Source: Rugamonas aquatica
GTDB taxonomy: Bacteria > Pseudomonadota > Gammaproteobacteria > Burkholderiales > Burkholderiaceae_D
Direction: 5' to 3'
NCBI RefSeq assembly: GCF_009380215.1
Contig: NZ_WHUG01000007.1
Coordinates: 248,001-312,000, forward strand
Length of the DNA stretch: 64,000 bases
Shown: piece after piece, positions 26,034-35,026 of the stretch
How the letters are laid out: every line of letters begins with the position of its first letter
Numbering within the stretch: position 1 is the first letter of the stretch
Translations under genes and position numbers: made by a program
The notes under the pieces: model-generated
Told to the model about the DNA's origin: nothing
The model's database searches: none
What the model saw: only the letters and a program-made list of their open reading frames with translations

Positions 26034-27522
26034 CCGGCGCCGGCTGCAGCCAGCGCCCCAGCAGCAGCGCTTCCAGCTCGTCCGCCGAGACGGCCGCGCT
26101 CAGGCAAAAACCGAACGCTTCGTCGCAGCCCATCGCCGCCAGCTGGATCAATTGGTCGCCGGTCTCGACGCCGCCGGCGATCACCCGCATGTTCAGCGTG
26201 TGCGCCATGGCGATGATGGCGCGCACCATCGCCCCCTCGTCCGCCGCGCGGCCGTCGCCGCGGCGATCGGTCGGCTGCTGGGCGGCGCGCCGCAGGTCGT
26301 CGATGAAGGACTTGTTGATCTTCACCAGATCCACCGGGAAGCGCCGCAGATAGTTCAGCGACGCATAACCGGTGCCGAAATCGCTGATCGAGATACGCAT
26401 GCCCAGCTGCTTGAACTGGCGCAGCACGGCCTCGCAGTTCTGGTTCTTGTCGATCAACATGCCCTCGCTGATTTCCAGCTCGATGTAGCGCCCCGGCAGG
26501 CCGGCCTCGTGCAGGATGGCGGCAAAGGTGCGGGCGATATCCTTCTGGTAGAACTGGCGCGGCGACAGGTGCACCGACACCGTCAGCGGATGGCCCAGCT
26601 CCATCCAGCGCCGCGCCTGCCTGGCGGCGGTCGCCATCGTCCACTCGCCCACCGGCAGGATCAGCGCGCTCTCCTCCAGTATCGGCAGGAAGTCCGGCGG
26701 CATCACCAACCCCAGCTCCGGATGGTGCCAGCGCAGCAGCGCCCGGACGCCGGAGATTTTCTGTTCGTTCAGGTTCAGCTTGGGCTGGTAGCTCAGCACG
26801 AACTCGTCGTGTTCCAGCGCGTGGCGCAGCGCCGTCTCCAGCACCACCCGCGAATACGCCTTGGCCTGCATGCTGGGCGCGAAGCGCAGCCCGGCGCCGC
26901 GGCCGCGCTGCTTGGCCGCGTACATCGCCAGGTCGGCCTTCTCCAGCAGCGCTTCGGTGTCGGCATCGTCGTCGGGATAGACGGCGATGCCGATGCTGGC
27001 GGCCACCGCCAGCGTATCGCCATGGACCAGGAAAGGCTCGGCGATCGCGGCGACGATCTTGTCGGCCACCTGCTGCGCATCCTGGGCGGCGCGCAACTCG
27101 GTCAGCAGCACGATGAACTCGTCGCCGCCCTGGCGGGCCACGGTGTCGACCTCGCGCACGCAGCGCCGCAGACGCTGCGCGAACTGCACCAGCACCTGGT
27201 CGCCGGCGTCATGGCCGAGGTTGTCGTTGATGGCCTTGAAGTGGTCGATGTCGACGAACAGCACGGCCAGCAGGCTGCCGTGGCGGCGCGCGTAGGCGAT
27301 GCCGTGTTCCAGCTGTAGTTGGCATTGCAGGCGGTTGGGCAGGCCGGTCAGGCTGTCGTGATGGGCGATGTAGTCGAGCCGTATTTCCGCTTCACGATGG
27401 GATTCCAGTGTGGACTGCAATTGCGCGCAGCGGGTACGCAAGGCGCGTACCCGCACCTCGCCGTACCACAGCGCCAGCAGACTGAGTGCGATGCCGGCCA
27501 GCACCGGCAATAGGCTGTTCAT
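26017..27522 (-). CDS. Membrane-anchored GGDEF protein with a decayed EAL domain
   Basis: 501 residues from the ATG at 27522, chosen because GAGAGGGA lies just upstream and an N-terminal membrane helix follows at once (LLPVLAGIALSLLALWYG). The GGDEF domain (DSLTGLPNRL; QGGDEF with GGDEF at 132-136) is intact, with a product-inhibition I-site REVD five residues before it, so it should make c-di-GMP from GTP. The EAL domain has lost key residues: E to R (R260 in VRALLRW), N to H (SVHLS), DD to SD (ISDFGTG), KID to KIN, and AEGVE to AGGVE. It is therefore probably not a phosphodiesterase and may bind or regulate instead. Confidence 0.9.
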   Translation of the reverse strand: MNSLLPVLAGIALSLLALWYGEVRVRALRTRCAQLQSTLESHREAEIRLDYIAHHDSLTGLPNRLQCQLQLEHGIAYARRHGSLLAVLFVDIDHFKAINDNLGHDAGDQVLVQFAQRLRRCVREVDTVARQGGDEFIVLLTELRAAQDAQQVADKIVAAIAEPFLVHGDTLAVAASIGIAVYPDDDADTEALLEKADLAMYAAKQRGRGAGLRFAPSMQAKAYSRVVLETALRHALEHDEFVLSYQPKLNLNEQKISGVRALLRWHHPELGLVMPPDFLPILEESALILPVGEWTMATAARQARRWMELGHPLTVSVHLSPRQFYQKDIARTFAAILHEAGLPGRYIELEISEGMLIDKNQNCEAVLRQFKQLGMRISISDFGTGYASLNYLRRFPVDLVKINKSFIDDLRRAAQQPTDRRGDGRAADEGAMVRAIIAMAHTLNMRVIAGGVETGDQLIQLAAMGCDEAFGFCLSAAVSADELEALLLGRWLQPAPVSADG

Positions 27523-27636
27523 GCTGTCCCTCTCCATCCGGTGCACCGGGGAAGAGGGAATCATAGTGGATGACTCAGCAGATCCAAGCCCGTTCGCGCC
27601 GGCGCTTGAGCGGCGTCAAACGGGCATGGCGTTCCT

Positions 27637-29274
27637 TCAGGCCTGTCCCGCCATCTGCAACAGGCGCCGCTGCACCGGCGCCGCCACATGGGCCGGCTGG
27701 CGCTGCTCCTGCAATTTGAACACGCTGACCGCTTCCGCCAGACTGGCGGCCTGCTGCTCCATCGCGTCGGCCGCAGCGGCGGCTTCTTCGACCAGCGCGG
27801 CATTCTGCTGGGTCACGCTGTCCATCTGGTTGATGGCGATGCTGATCTGTTCGATGCCGTCGCGCTGTTCGACGCTGGCGATCGAGATTTCGCCGATGAT
27901 GGCGGTCACGCGCTGCACGCTGGCCACCACCTCCCCCATGGTCTCGCCGGCCTGGCCGACCAGCTTGCTGCCGGCCTCCACGCGGCCGACCGAATCGCCG
28001 ATCAGCTCCTTGATCTCCTTGGCCGCCGCAGCCGAGCGCTGCGCCAGGTTGCGCACTTCCGACGCCACCACCGCGAAGCCACGTCCCTGCTCGCCTGCCC
28101 GCGCCGCTTCCACCGCCGCGTTCAGCGCCAGGATGTTGGTCTGGAAGGCGATGCCGTCGATCACGCCGATGATGTCGACAATCTTGCGCGACGATTCATT
28201 GATCGAGCCCATCGTACGCACCATCTGTTCGACCGCGTCGCCGCCCTTGGCAGCCACGGCGGAGGCGGTGTCGGCCAGCTTGCAGGCCTCGGCCGCGTTG
28301 GCGTTATTCTGCTGCACGGTGGTGGTCAGCTCGACCATCGCGGCGGCGGTTTCCTCCAGCGAGCTGGCCTGTTCCTCGGTGCGGCTGGACAGGTCGAGAT
28401 TGCCGGCGGCGATATCCTTGGACGCGCCGTGGATGGCGTCGGTGCCGATACGAACCTTGCCAACGATATTGCTCAGATTGCCCTGCATGCGCTTGAGCGC
28501 CGCCAGCAGCGCGCCGATCTCGTCGGTGCTGCTGATCCGCACTTCGCTGCTCAGGTCGCCTGCGGCCACGGTCTCCGCCATCTCGACCGCCTCGTTCAGC
28601 GGCACGGTGATGCTCTTGATCAGCCACATTACGGTGGCGACGCCGACCACCAGCGTCACCAGCAGCGTGATGCCCATGGCCATCATCGCCCGTCCGTGCG
28701 CCACCTTGTTCTCTTCTTCCATCTCGACCATCAGCCGATGCGATTCCTTGCCGATGAAGGTGACGATCTCGTCGATTTTCTTGGTGGGTTCGCGGTCCAT
28801 GCCCTTGACCAGCGCATCGACCACATGGGCGCTGTCCTGGTTGGCGCTATCGTATTTTTGCAGCGCCGCCATGTAGCGCGTCACCAGCTCGCTCTGGGTG
28901 GCGACGGCTTCGTCGACCAGCGGCGTCTTGAGGTCCAGCTTGGCCAGCAGCGCCTTCAGCTTTTGCAGCTCGGCGCGCGTGGTCTCGCCGCCCTTGACGA
29001 AGGCCTTGCTGTATTTGTCGAAATTGGCGGGGTCGTTGCCGCGCAGCAGAGTGTTCTTCCACTCCTGCACCTGGATCTTGAATTCGACCTGGGCGCCGCG
29101 CGCCACGTCGACGGCTTCGGTCATGGCCTGCATGCGCTGCATGGCGTCGGCGCTGCGTACATTGCTGCCGTCCAGGGCGCGCCAGCCGCCGGTGGCGACG
29201 ATGGCCAATGCCACAAAGAAGAAGGCGCCCAGCATGCCCAACCGCACGCCTATCTTGAGATTGGCGAGTTTCAT
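27637..29274 (-). CDS. Methyl-accepting chemotaxis protein
   Basis: 545 residues. One N-terminal membrane helix (about 10-30), a four-helix-bundle-type periplasmic sensor to about 190, a second helix (TLLVTLVVGVATVMWLI), HAMP, then the signalling coiled coil with the invariant hairpin tip (IDGIAFQTNILALNAAVEAA, EVRNLAQRSAAAAKEI). It reports a periplasmic signal to CheA/CheW. It ends in ordinary residues (QMAGQA), with no CheR/CheB docking pentapeptide. An AAAGGGAAA leader precedes the ATG. It stands alone; its ligand is unknown. Confidence 0.95.
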   Translation of the reverse strand: MKLANLKIGVRLGMLGAFFFVALAIVATGGWRALDGSNVRSADAMQRMQAMTEAVDVARGAQVEFKIQVQEWKNTLLRGNDPANFDKYSKAFVKGGETTRAELQKLKALLAKLDLKTPLVDEAVATQSELVTRYMAALQKYDSANQDSAHVVDALVKGMDREPTKKIDEIVTFIGKESHRLMVEMEEENKVAHGRAMMAMGITLLVTLVVGVATVMWLIKSITVPLNEAVEMAETVAAGDLSSEVRISSTDEIGALLAALKRMQGNLSNIVGKVRIGTDAIHGASKDIAAGNLDLSSRTEEQASSLEETAAAMVELTTTVQQNNANAAEACKLADTASAVAAKGGDAVEQMVRTMGSINESSRKIVDIIGVIDGIAFQTNILALNAAVEAARAGEQGRGFAVVASEVRNLAQRSAAAAKEIKELIGDSVGRVEAGSKLVGQAGETMGEVVASVQRVTAIIGEISIASVEQRDGIEQISIAINQMDSVTQQNAALVEEAAAAADAMEQQAASLAEAVSVFKLQEQRQPAHVAAPVQRRLLQMAGQA

Positions 29275-29319
29275 AAGTTTCCCTTTCGGTAAAAATTCAA
29301 TACGTACAAGATGGTCGTA

Positions 29320-29336
29320 GCGGTGTCTCCCACCGC
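29320..29336 (-). other. Hairpin in the 5' leader of the chemotaxis receptor gene
   Basis: GCGGTG and CACCGC form a 6-bp stem whose loop in the minus-strand RNA is GGAGA, an SD-like sequence displayed about 45 nt before the start codon. It may have no function. The rest of 29275-29490 shows nothing clear. Confidence 0.25.
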
Positions 29337-29490
29337 CATCACGTGGCTTATATTTTTGAATTGGTTCCGTTTTCTAGGGAACAAGCAACTTTTAATTCTT
29401 TGGGTCCATCATGCGCTCAGGCACAAAAAAATCCAAGCGCGGGCCGGTAAAATTCTATCGAATTCCCACCATTGCAACAGGTCGACAGCA

Positions 29491-30006
29491 TTAGTTCGGG
29501 AAATCGATGCGGTAAATATTGCTAGGACGGTCACGCGGCGGCAGCGTGCGCAGTTCGACAAACGCCAGGCCGAGTTTTGCCAGCAGGCGGATCGAGTTGA
29601 TGTTGCCCGGGTCCGTCAGCCCCAGCAGGCAGCGCATGCGCAGCGTATCGCGCGCATAGGCCACCACCGCGACGGCCGCCTCGTAGGTGTAGCCCATGCC
29701 GAACCAGGCAGGGCGGATCGCGTAGCCGATGTCGACGTGGTCCAGTTCGTCCCGCTTGATGAGGCCGCACAAACCCAGCGCCACGCCGTCACTCTTGCGC
29801 TCCATCACGTACAGCGAATGTCCGAGCCGCTCCTGCATCGCGCAGGGCCCTTCGATGATGGCGTCGCGCGCGCCCTCGATGCTGCGGATGCCTTTGTCGC
29901 CAATGAACTCCAGCCAGGTGGGGTCATTGACCAGGTCGTAATAAAAGCCGGCATCGTCAGGGGTGATGGTGCGCAGCGTCAGGCGTTCGGTGTCCAGTAT
30001 TTTCAT
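29491..30006 (-). CDS. GNAT acetyltransferase, RimJ/RimL type
   Basis: 171 residues from MKILDTERLTLRTITPDDAGF, the usual RimJ/RimL-like opening. The acetyl-CoA region (IGYAIRPAWFGMGYTYEAAVAVVAYA) and a late Asn-rich loop (GNINSIRLLAKLGL) fit the family, which transfers acetyl groups to amines of proteins or small molecules. Its start overlaps the stop of the upstream acetyltransferase (ATGA), so two N-acetyltransferases form one operon. The substrate cannot be read from sequence. Confidence 0.9.
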   Translation of the reverse strand: MKILDTERLTLRTITPDDAGFYYDLVNDPTWLEFIGDKGIRSIEGARDAIIEGPCAMQERLGHSLYVMERKSDGVALGLCGLIKRDELDHVDIGYAIRPAWFGMGYTYEAAVAVVAYARDTLRMRCLLGLTDPGNINSIRLLAKLGLAFVELRTLPPRDRPSNIYRIDFPN

Positions 30007-30524
30007 GCGTCGGGCCAATGCGAAGGATCGTCCAGCAACTGGTACATGACGTAGACGTCGACGTAGCCGAGGTGGGCATGATAGTAGGCGCGCGGCAGCG
30101 TGCCGACGATGGAGAAGCCGAGCTTCTTCCACAGCAGCACGGCCGGCACGTTGGAGCTGACCACGTAGTTGAACTGCATCGCCAGATAGCCTTGCGAACG
30201 GGCGCGGTCCAGGCAGTCGCCGCCCAGCAGCTTGCCCACGCCTATGCCCTGCGCGGCTGGGCTGACCATGAAGGAAGCGTTGGCCACGTGGGCGCCGCGG
30301 TCGCGCTGGTTGGCGATCAGCCGGTACATGCCGACCAGCCGCTCGCTGTTGAGGATGGCCACGTACGATTGCACGCCGGGGCCGAACCAATAGGCATGGC
30401 AATCTTCGCGGCTGGTGTTGGCGGCGAAATAATAGGTGTCGCCGCTGGCGATCAATTGCTGGAAGATTTCCCACATGGCGCCGAAGTCGGCTTCCGTGGC
30501 GGGGCGGATGGCGATTTCTTTCAA
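30003..30524 (-). CDS. GNAT acetyltransferase
   Basis: 173 residues from a TTG at 30524 with GGAG five bases upstream; an earlier TTG at 30548 lacks a binding site. The fold markers are IAIRPATEADFGAMWEIF at the start, the acetyl-CoA loop SPAAQGIGVGKLLGG, and SNVPAVLLWKKLGFSIVGT near the end. It is a member of the group with an L-amino-acid or amine acetyltransferase look. First gene of the two-GNAT operon. TTG starts are rare in this window (one more at 37032). Confidence 0.87.
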   Translation of the reverse strand: MKEIAIRPATEADFGAMWEIFQQLIASGDTYYFAANTSREDCHAYWFGPGVQSYVAILNSERLVGMYRLIANQRDRGAHVANASFMVSPAAQGIGVGKLLGGDCLDRARSQGYLAMQFNYVVSSNVPAVLLWKKLGFSIVGTLPRAYYHAHLGYVDVYVMYQLLDDPSHWPDA

Positions 30525-30605
30525 GGCAGCTCCAGGCGGATTAAACAATGTTCAATTGTCATGGATTTCCGATGGCAAGTCCAGCTTGCGCTGGCGCCGC
30601 CGGGC

Positions 30606-31892
30606 TCATCGGCCCAGCCGGAAATCCACCTGCTGCGGCCTGCCCGGCAAACTCAGCCGTGCTTGCGCGCGCGGCGACTCGGCGATCACCGTGCCGCGCC
30701 GCATCACCATGCGCCGCGCCGCGCGCAGGCGGATCGCCTCCACCGGATCGGCCGCGTCCAGCAGCACCAGGTCGGCATGGCAGCCGGCCGCCACGCCGTA
30801 GTCGCGCAGGCCGAGGATGCGGGCCGGCGCCGCCGTCACCGCCTGGTAGCAGGCGCGCATCGCATCCTGGCCGGTCATCTGCGCCACGTGCAGGCCCATG
30901 TGCGCCACCTCCAGCATGTCGCCCGAGCCCAGGCTGTACCACGGGTCCATCACGCAGTCGTGGCCGAAGGCGACTTCGACGCCGGCCGCCATCAGCTCCG
31001 GCACCCGCGTCATGCCGCGCCGCTTGGGATAGCTGTCGTGGCGGCCCTGCAGGGTGATGTTGATGAGCGGATTGGCGATCGCCGCCACGCCGGCCTCGCG
31101 TATCAGCGGCAGCAGCTTGCTGACGTAGTAGTTGTCCATCGAATGCATGGAGGTCAGGTGCGAACCGGCCACGCGGCCGTGCAGGCCGAGGCGGTGGCTG
31201 TGGCAGGCCAGCGTTTCGATATGGCGCGACAGCGGATCGTCCGACTCGTCGCAATGCATGTCCACCATCAGGCCGCGTTCGGCGGCGAACTCGCACAGGA
31301 TGCGTACCGATTCGGCGCCGTCGGCCATGGTGCGTTCGAAGTGCGGGATGCCGCCGACCACGTCCACGCCCATGGCAATCGCTCGCTTGAGGTTGGCCAG
31401 CGCGGTAGGGCTGCGCAGCAGGCCGTCCTGCGGGAACGCCACCAGTTGCAGATCCAGGTAAGGCGCGGCCAGGCGCTTGACTTCCAGCAGCGCCTCGACC
31501 GCCAGCAGACGGTCGTCGCAGATATCGACGTGGGAACGGATCGCCTGCAAGCCGCGCGCGGCGGCCCAGTCGCAGTACTGCATGGCGCGCTCGACCAGCG
31601 CCTGCTGGGTCAGGTGGGGCTTCAGCTCGCCCCACAGCGCGATGCCTTCGAGCAGCGTGCCGGAGGCGTTGACGCGCGGCAGGCCGTAGCTCAGCGTGGC
31701 GTCCATGTGGAAATGGGCGTCGACAAACGGCGCGCTCAGTAAGTCGCCGCCGGCGTCGATTTCCTGCGCGCCCCGCAGCGGCAGCGCGGCGCCGATGGCG
31801 GTGATGCGGCCTTTATCGATGGCGACATCGACGCCCCGTTGTCCGTCGGCCAGGTTGGCGTTCCGTATTACCGTCTCGATCACCGCATCCAT
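30606..31892 (-). CDS. Amidohydrolase, cytosine-deaminase (CodA)-like
   Basis: 428 residues, cytoplasmic. Metal and substrate motifs follow the CodA pattern: VDAHFHMDATL, RSHVDIC, DMHCDESDDPLSRHIE (compare HCDEIDD in CodA), GSHLTSMHSMD, and FGHDCVMDPWYSLG. It would deaminate cytosine or a related heterocycle such as isoguanine or a creatinine-like amide. It stands apart from any cytosine permease, so substrate assignment is weak. A GGGAG leader precedes the ATG. The DUF2164 gene lies 13 bp upstream on the same strand. Confidence 0.88.
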   Translation of the reverse strand: MDAVIETVIRNANLADGQRGVDVAIDKGRITAIGAALPLRGAQEIDAGGDLLSAPFVDAHFHMDATLSYGLPRVNASGTLLEGIALWGELKPHLTQQALVERAMQYCDWAAARGLQAIRSHVDICDDRLLAVEALLEVKRLAAPYLDLQLVAFPQDGLLRSPTALANLKRAIAMGVDVVGGIPHFERTMADGAESVRILCEFAAERGLMVDMHCDESDDPLSRHIETLACHSHRLGLHGRVAGSHLTSMHSMDNYYVSKLLPLIREAGVAAIANPLINITLQGRHDSYPKRRGMTRVPELMAAGVEVAFGHDCVMDPWYSLGSGDMLEVAHMGLHVAQMTGQDAMRACYQAVTAAPARILGLRDYGVAAGCHADLVLLDAADPVEAIRLRAARRMVMRRGTVIAESPRAQARLSLPGRPQQVDFRLGR

Positions 31893-31905
31893 CCGCGCTC
31901 CCGGC

Positions 31906-32154
31906 TTATTTCTTCCAGTATGAAAACTCCGACTCGTAGCAGACCGTTTCGATCTCCGCGATCTTGTCCTGCATCGCCGCCTGGGCGTCGAGGATGGCCT
32001 GATTGTAGACAGACGGGCCGATTTCGCGCAAACAAAAATCGAGCAGCAGCTTCGCCTTGAGTTCGCCGACCTCCTCGTCCATGTTGGCGGCGCAGTAGCG
32101 CTGGATCGATCCCAGCAGGCGTTGTTCGACTTCCTTGTTCAGTTTGATGGCCAT
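31906..32154 (-). CDS. DUF2164 family protein
   Basis: 82 residues, acidic and helical, with the family pattern IKLNKEVEQRLLGSIQRY and LLDFCLREIGPSVYNQAI. DUF2164 proteins have no known role. It is transcribed with the amidohydrolase 13 bp downstream. AAGGGA precedes the start. Confidence 0.9.
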   Translation of the reverse strand: MAIKLNKEVEQRLLGSIQRYCAANMDEEVGELKAKLLLDFCLREIGPSVYNQAILDAQAAMQDKIAEIETVCYESEFSYWKK

Positions 32155-32314
32155 GTATTCCCTTTTTCAATTGATTGCGCATCTTGTTGCGGCGCACTAA
32201 TTCAGACTTTTCCACCGCCGCGTATTGCGTTGCATCAAGAACGATGCAGATAATGTCCACGCAGCATTTTTCCTTGTTGCGAGCTTTGCGACATGGCAGA
32301 AAAAATAACTTTCC

Positions 32315-32344
32315 AAGCCCAACTTTCACCGCTAGAATGGGCTT
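32315..32344. other. Inverted repeat in the phasin upstream region
   Basis: AAGCCCA (32315-32321) and TGGGCTT (32338-32344) are perfect arms 16 bp apart, about 70 bp before the phasin start. It could be an operator for a PHA-responsive regulator such as PhaR, but it does not match a motif I can name. The rest of the 259-bp gap shows no gene. Confidence 0.25.
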
Positions 32345-32413
32345 ATTGCAATGCATCATATTGCGCGCAGCGTGCACAGCTTTGCCGACATTCTAATCGT
32401 CCCAGGAGAAACC

Positions 32414-33169
32414 ATGTCTTCGATCACCGAACAGTTTTCCGCAGCTACGAAGTCCCAGTTGGAAGCCCAATTCAAGATCTTCAACACGTTTGCCAGCACC
32501 GCCGTCGATAGCGCGGAAAAGGTCATCGCGCTGAACATCAGCACCACCAAGGCTTCGGTGGAAAAATCGTCGGCCGCCGCGAAAAAGCTGCTCGAAGCGA
32601 AAGACCCGCGTGAATTCTTCAGCCTGAGCACCGCCGAACCGGCCAGCTTCGACAACCTGCTGTCCTATGGCCGCCAGCTGTACAGCATCGCTTCCGATGT
32701 TCAGAGCGAGCTGATTCAGTCCGCCCAGCACACCATCAAGCAAGTGTCCGACCTGGCCGCCGCGCCGGTGACGGCGGTGAAAAATGCCGTCAAGGCCTTG
32801 CCGCCAGCAGCGCCGGTCGCCAAGCCTCCAGTTGCCGCCCCCCCGGTCGCTGTTGCACCGGCCGCGCCGGTGGTGGTTGAGCCGCCAGTCGTGGTTACCG
32901 CAGCACAAGCACCTGCCAACGAAGCGGTCGCCGAGGAAGCCAAGGCCGCCAAGGTCGTCGCCAAGCCAAAAGCCGCGCCTGTGGACGAAGCGCCGGCCCC
33001 GGTCGAAGCCAAAGCCCCGGCCGCCAAGCCTGCGTTCCCGGCGCCGCCACCGAAGCCGGTAGCCGCCGTCGCCGAAAGCAAGCCCGAACTGAAATCCGTA
33101 CCGTCGGCCAAGGCCAAGCCCACCGGCAAGCAGCTCGACATGCTGAGCAGCAACAAAGCCAAGAAGTAA
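32414..33169 (+). CDS. Phasin (PHA granule protein) with Ala/Pro/Lys-rich tail
   Basis: 251 residues from MSSITEQFSAATKSQLEAQF with an AGGAG leader; a longer in-frame start upstream lacks one. Residues 1-115 are the amphipathic phasin domain (FNTFASTAVDSAEKVIALNIS, ASVEKSSAAAKKLLEAKDPREF). Phasins coat polyhydroxyalkanoate granules. Residues of about 120-245 are low-complexity Ala/Pro/Val/Lys (PAPV, EAKAAKVVAKPKA), similar to histone-like tails that help granule-nucleoid attachment in PhaM-type proteins. The length of this tail is unusual. Stand-alone gene. Confidence 0.92.
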   Translation: MSSITEQFSAATKSQLEAQFKIFNTFASTAVDSAEKVIALNISTTKASVEKSSAAAKKLLEAKDPREFFSLSTAEPASFDNLLSYGRQLYSIASDVQSELIQSAQHTIKQVSDLAAAPVTAVKNAVKALPPAAPVAKPPVAAPPVAVAPAAPVVVEPPVVVTAAQAPANEAVAEEAKAAKVVAKPKAAPVDEAPAPVEAKAPAAKPAFPAPPPKPVAAVAESKPELKSVPSAKAKPTGKQLDMLSSNKAKK

Positions 33170-33271
33170 GACGCCTGAGTTTTATTTTCATGTAGGAATT
33201 GGAAGGGCCACGGACGACGGACTTCCTCGGCATGTTGTATCCTAGCGGGCTAAGCGCTATTCCGAGGCAAC

Positions 33272-35026
33272 ATGTCTAAACTTTCCGGATTGATCGGCGG
33301 CTTCGTGCGCCAGCACAGCCGTGCCTACGCCGTGTCCGGCGCCATGCTGGCCGGCGTGGCCATCCTCTCCATCTGGGTGCCGCGCAAAGTCGGCGCCATG
33401 ATCGACGGCCTGGCCGGCCACACCCTGGGCGACGACGCCCTGCTGAAAGAAATCGGCGCACTGCTGTTGATCGGCGCCGGCATCTATTTCCTGCGCGTCG
33501 CCTGGCGCCAGATCCTGTACGGCGCCGCCTACCGGCTCGGCGTCTCGCTGCGCACCCGCCTGTACACCCGCCTCACCCTGCAAGGCCCAGCGTTCTACCA
33601 GCGCCAGCGCACCGGCGACCTGATGGCGCTGGCCACCAACGATATCGACGCCATCGAAATGGCTGCCGGCGAAGCCATGCTGGCCGGCTTCGACGGCGCG
33701 CTGACGCTGGTGATGGTGCTGGGCGTGATGCTGCTCGGCGTCGACTGGCGCCTGGCCTGCATCGCGCTGCTGCCGTTCCCGCTGATGGCGTGGGCGTTCT
33801 GGTACATCTCCGGCCATATCCACACCGCCTCCACCGATTCGCTCAAGCGCTTCAGCGCCCTCAACGACCATGTGCAGGAAACCCTGTCCGGCGTACGCAC
33901 GCTGCGCGCGCTGGGCTTGGAACAGCGCAGCGCCGCGCAATTCGGCGAGCTGGCGCAGCAAGCGTCCAACGCCAGCCTGCGCGCCCAGGTGTGGGAAGCG
34001 GCCTACGAACCGGCCGTCGGCCTGACGCTGACCGCCGCCGGCGGCCTGACGCTGGGCCTGGGCGGCTATCTGGTCTGGCAGCAGCAGCTGACCATCGGCG
34101 CGCTGACCAGCTTCACCATGTATCTCGGCCAGCTGATCTGGCCGATGTTCGCGGCCGGCTGGGTGCTGTCGCTGATCGAGCGCGGCAAGGCCGCCTGGCA
34201 GCGCCTGCAACCGATGCTGGACGCCCCGCTGGCGATCGACGACCACGGCAGGCTGGACACCATCGCGCCGGGCGCGCTGACGCTGCACAACGTCAGCTAC
34301 GCCTACTCCGGCCAGAGCGCGCCCGCGCTCAGCGGCATCACGCTGGAACTCAAGCCGGGCCAGACCCTCGGCCTGGTCGGCCCCACCGGCTGCGGCAAGT
34401 CGACGCTGCTGCGCGTGCTGCTGCGCCAGCTGACGCCGCAATCGGGCAGCGTGCGCTGGAGCGGCCACGCGCTGGCCGACTACCGCTTGCAGGCGCTGCG
34501 CGCCGCCATCAGCTGGGTGCCGCAGGAATCGTTCCTGTTCTCCGCCTCGATCGCCGACAACATCGCGCTGGCCCGTCCCGACGCCACCCGCGCCCAGATC
34601 GAACACGCAGCCACGCTGGCCGCCATCCACGACGACATCCTGCAATTCCAGCAGGGCTACGAGACCGAGGTCGGCGAGAAGGGCATCACGCTGTCCGGCG
34701 GCCAGCGCCAGCGCGTGGCCATCGCCCGCGCGCTGCTGGCCGATAACGACTTGCTGCTGCTGGACGACGCCCTGTCCGCCGTCGACACCGGCACCGAAAC
34801 GCGCATCCTCCAGCACCTGGAAGAACTGCGCCAGGCGCGCCACGGCCGCAGCGCCGTCATCGCCAGCCACCGCCTGAGCGCCGTGGTCGACGCCGACCTG
34901 ATCGTGGTCCTGCGCGACGGCCGCATCAGCGAAACCGGCAGCCACGAACAACTGCTGGAGCAGGACGGCTGGTACGCCAGCCAGTGGCGCTATCAACAAT
35001 TGGAAGCCAGTCTCGATGCCGACTAA
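33272..35026 (+). CDS. mdlA: ABC exporter half-transporter MdlA
   Basis: 584 residues: six-helix membrane domain (about 20-300), then an ATPase domain with Walker A GPTGCGKST, signature LSGGQRQRVAIARALL and Walker B LLLLDDALSAVD. The residue after the Walker B Asp is Asp, not the catalytic Glu, as in E. coli MdlA and other heterodimeric exporters with one degenerate site. The C-terminal WRYQQLEASLD is the MdlA signature. It pairs with MdlB; the coding regions overlap by 11 bp. Likely substrates are lipids, peptides or drugs. Confidence 0.93.
   Translation: MSKLSGLIGGFVRQHSRAYAVSGAMLAGVAILSIWVPRKVGAMIDGLAGHTLGDDALLKEIGALLLIGAGIYFLRVAWRQILYGAAYRLGVSLRTRLYTRLTLQGPAFYQRQRTGDLMALATNDIDAIEMAAGEAMLAGFDGALTLVMVLGVMLLGVDWRLACIALLPFPLMAWAFWYISGHIHTASTDSLKRFSALNDHVQETLSGVRTLRALGLEQRSAAQFGELAQQASNASLRAQVWEAAYEPAVGLTLTAAGGLTLGLGGYLVWQQQLTIGALTSFTMYLGQLIWPMFAAGWVLSLIERGKAAWQRLQPMLDAPLAIDDHGRLDTIAPGALTLHNVSYAYSGQSAPALSGITLELKPGQTLGLVGPTGCGKSTLLRVLLRQLTPQSGSVRWSGHALADYRLQALRAAISWVPQESFLFSASIADNIALARPDATRAQIEHAATLAAIHDDILQFQQGYETEVGEKGITLSGGQRQRVAIARALLADNDLLLLDDALSAVDTGTETRILQHLEELRQARHGRSAVIASHRLSAVVDADLIVVLRDGRISETGSHEQLLEQDGWYASQWRYQQLEASLDAD

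Noticed and set aside
29491..30474. Longer N-terminal extension of the first acetyltransferase
   Set aside because: The first 156 codons are the wrong frame of the upstream acetyltransferase; MKILDTERLTLR is the natural start and overlaps that gene's stop as ATGA.
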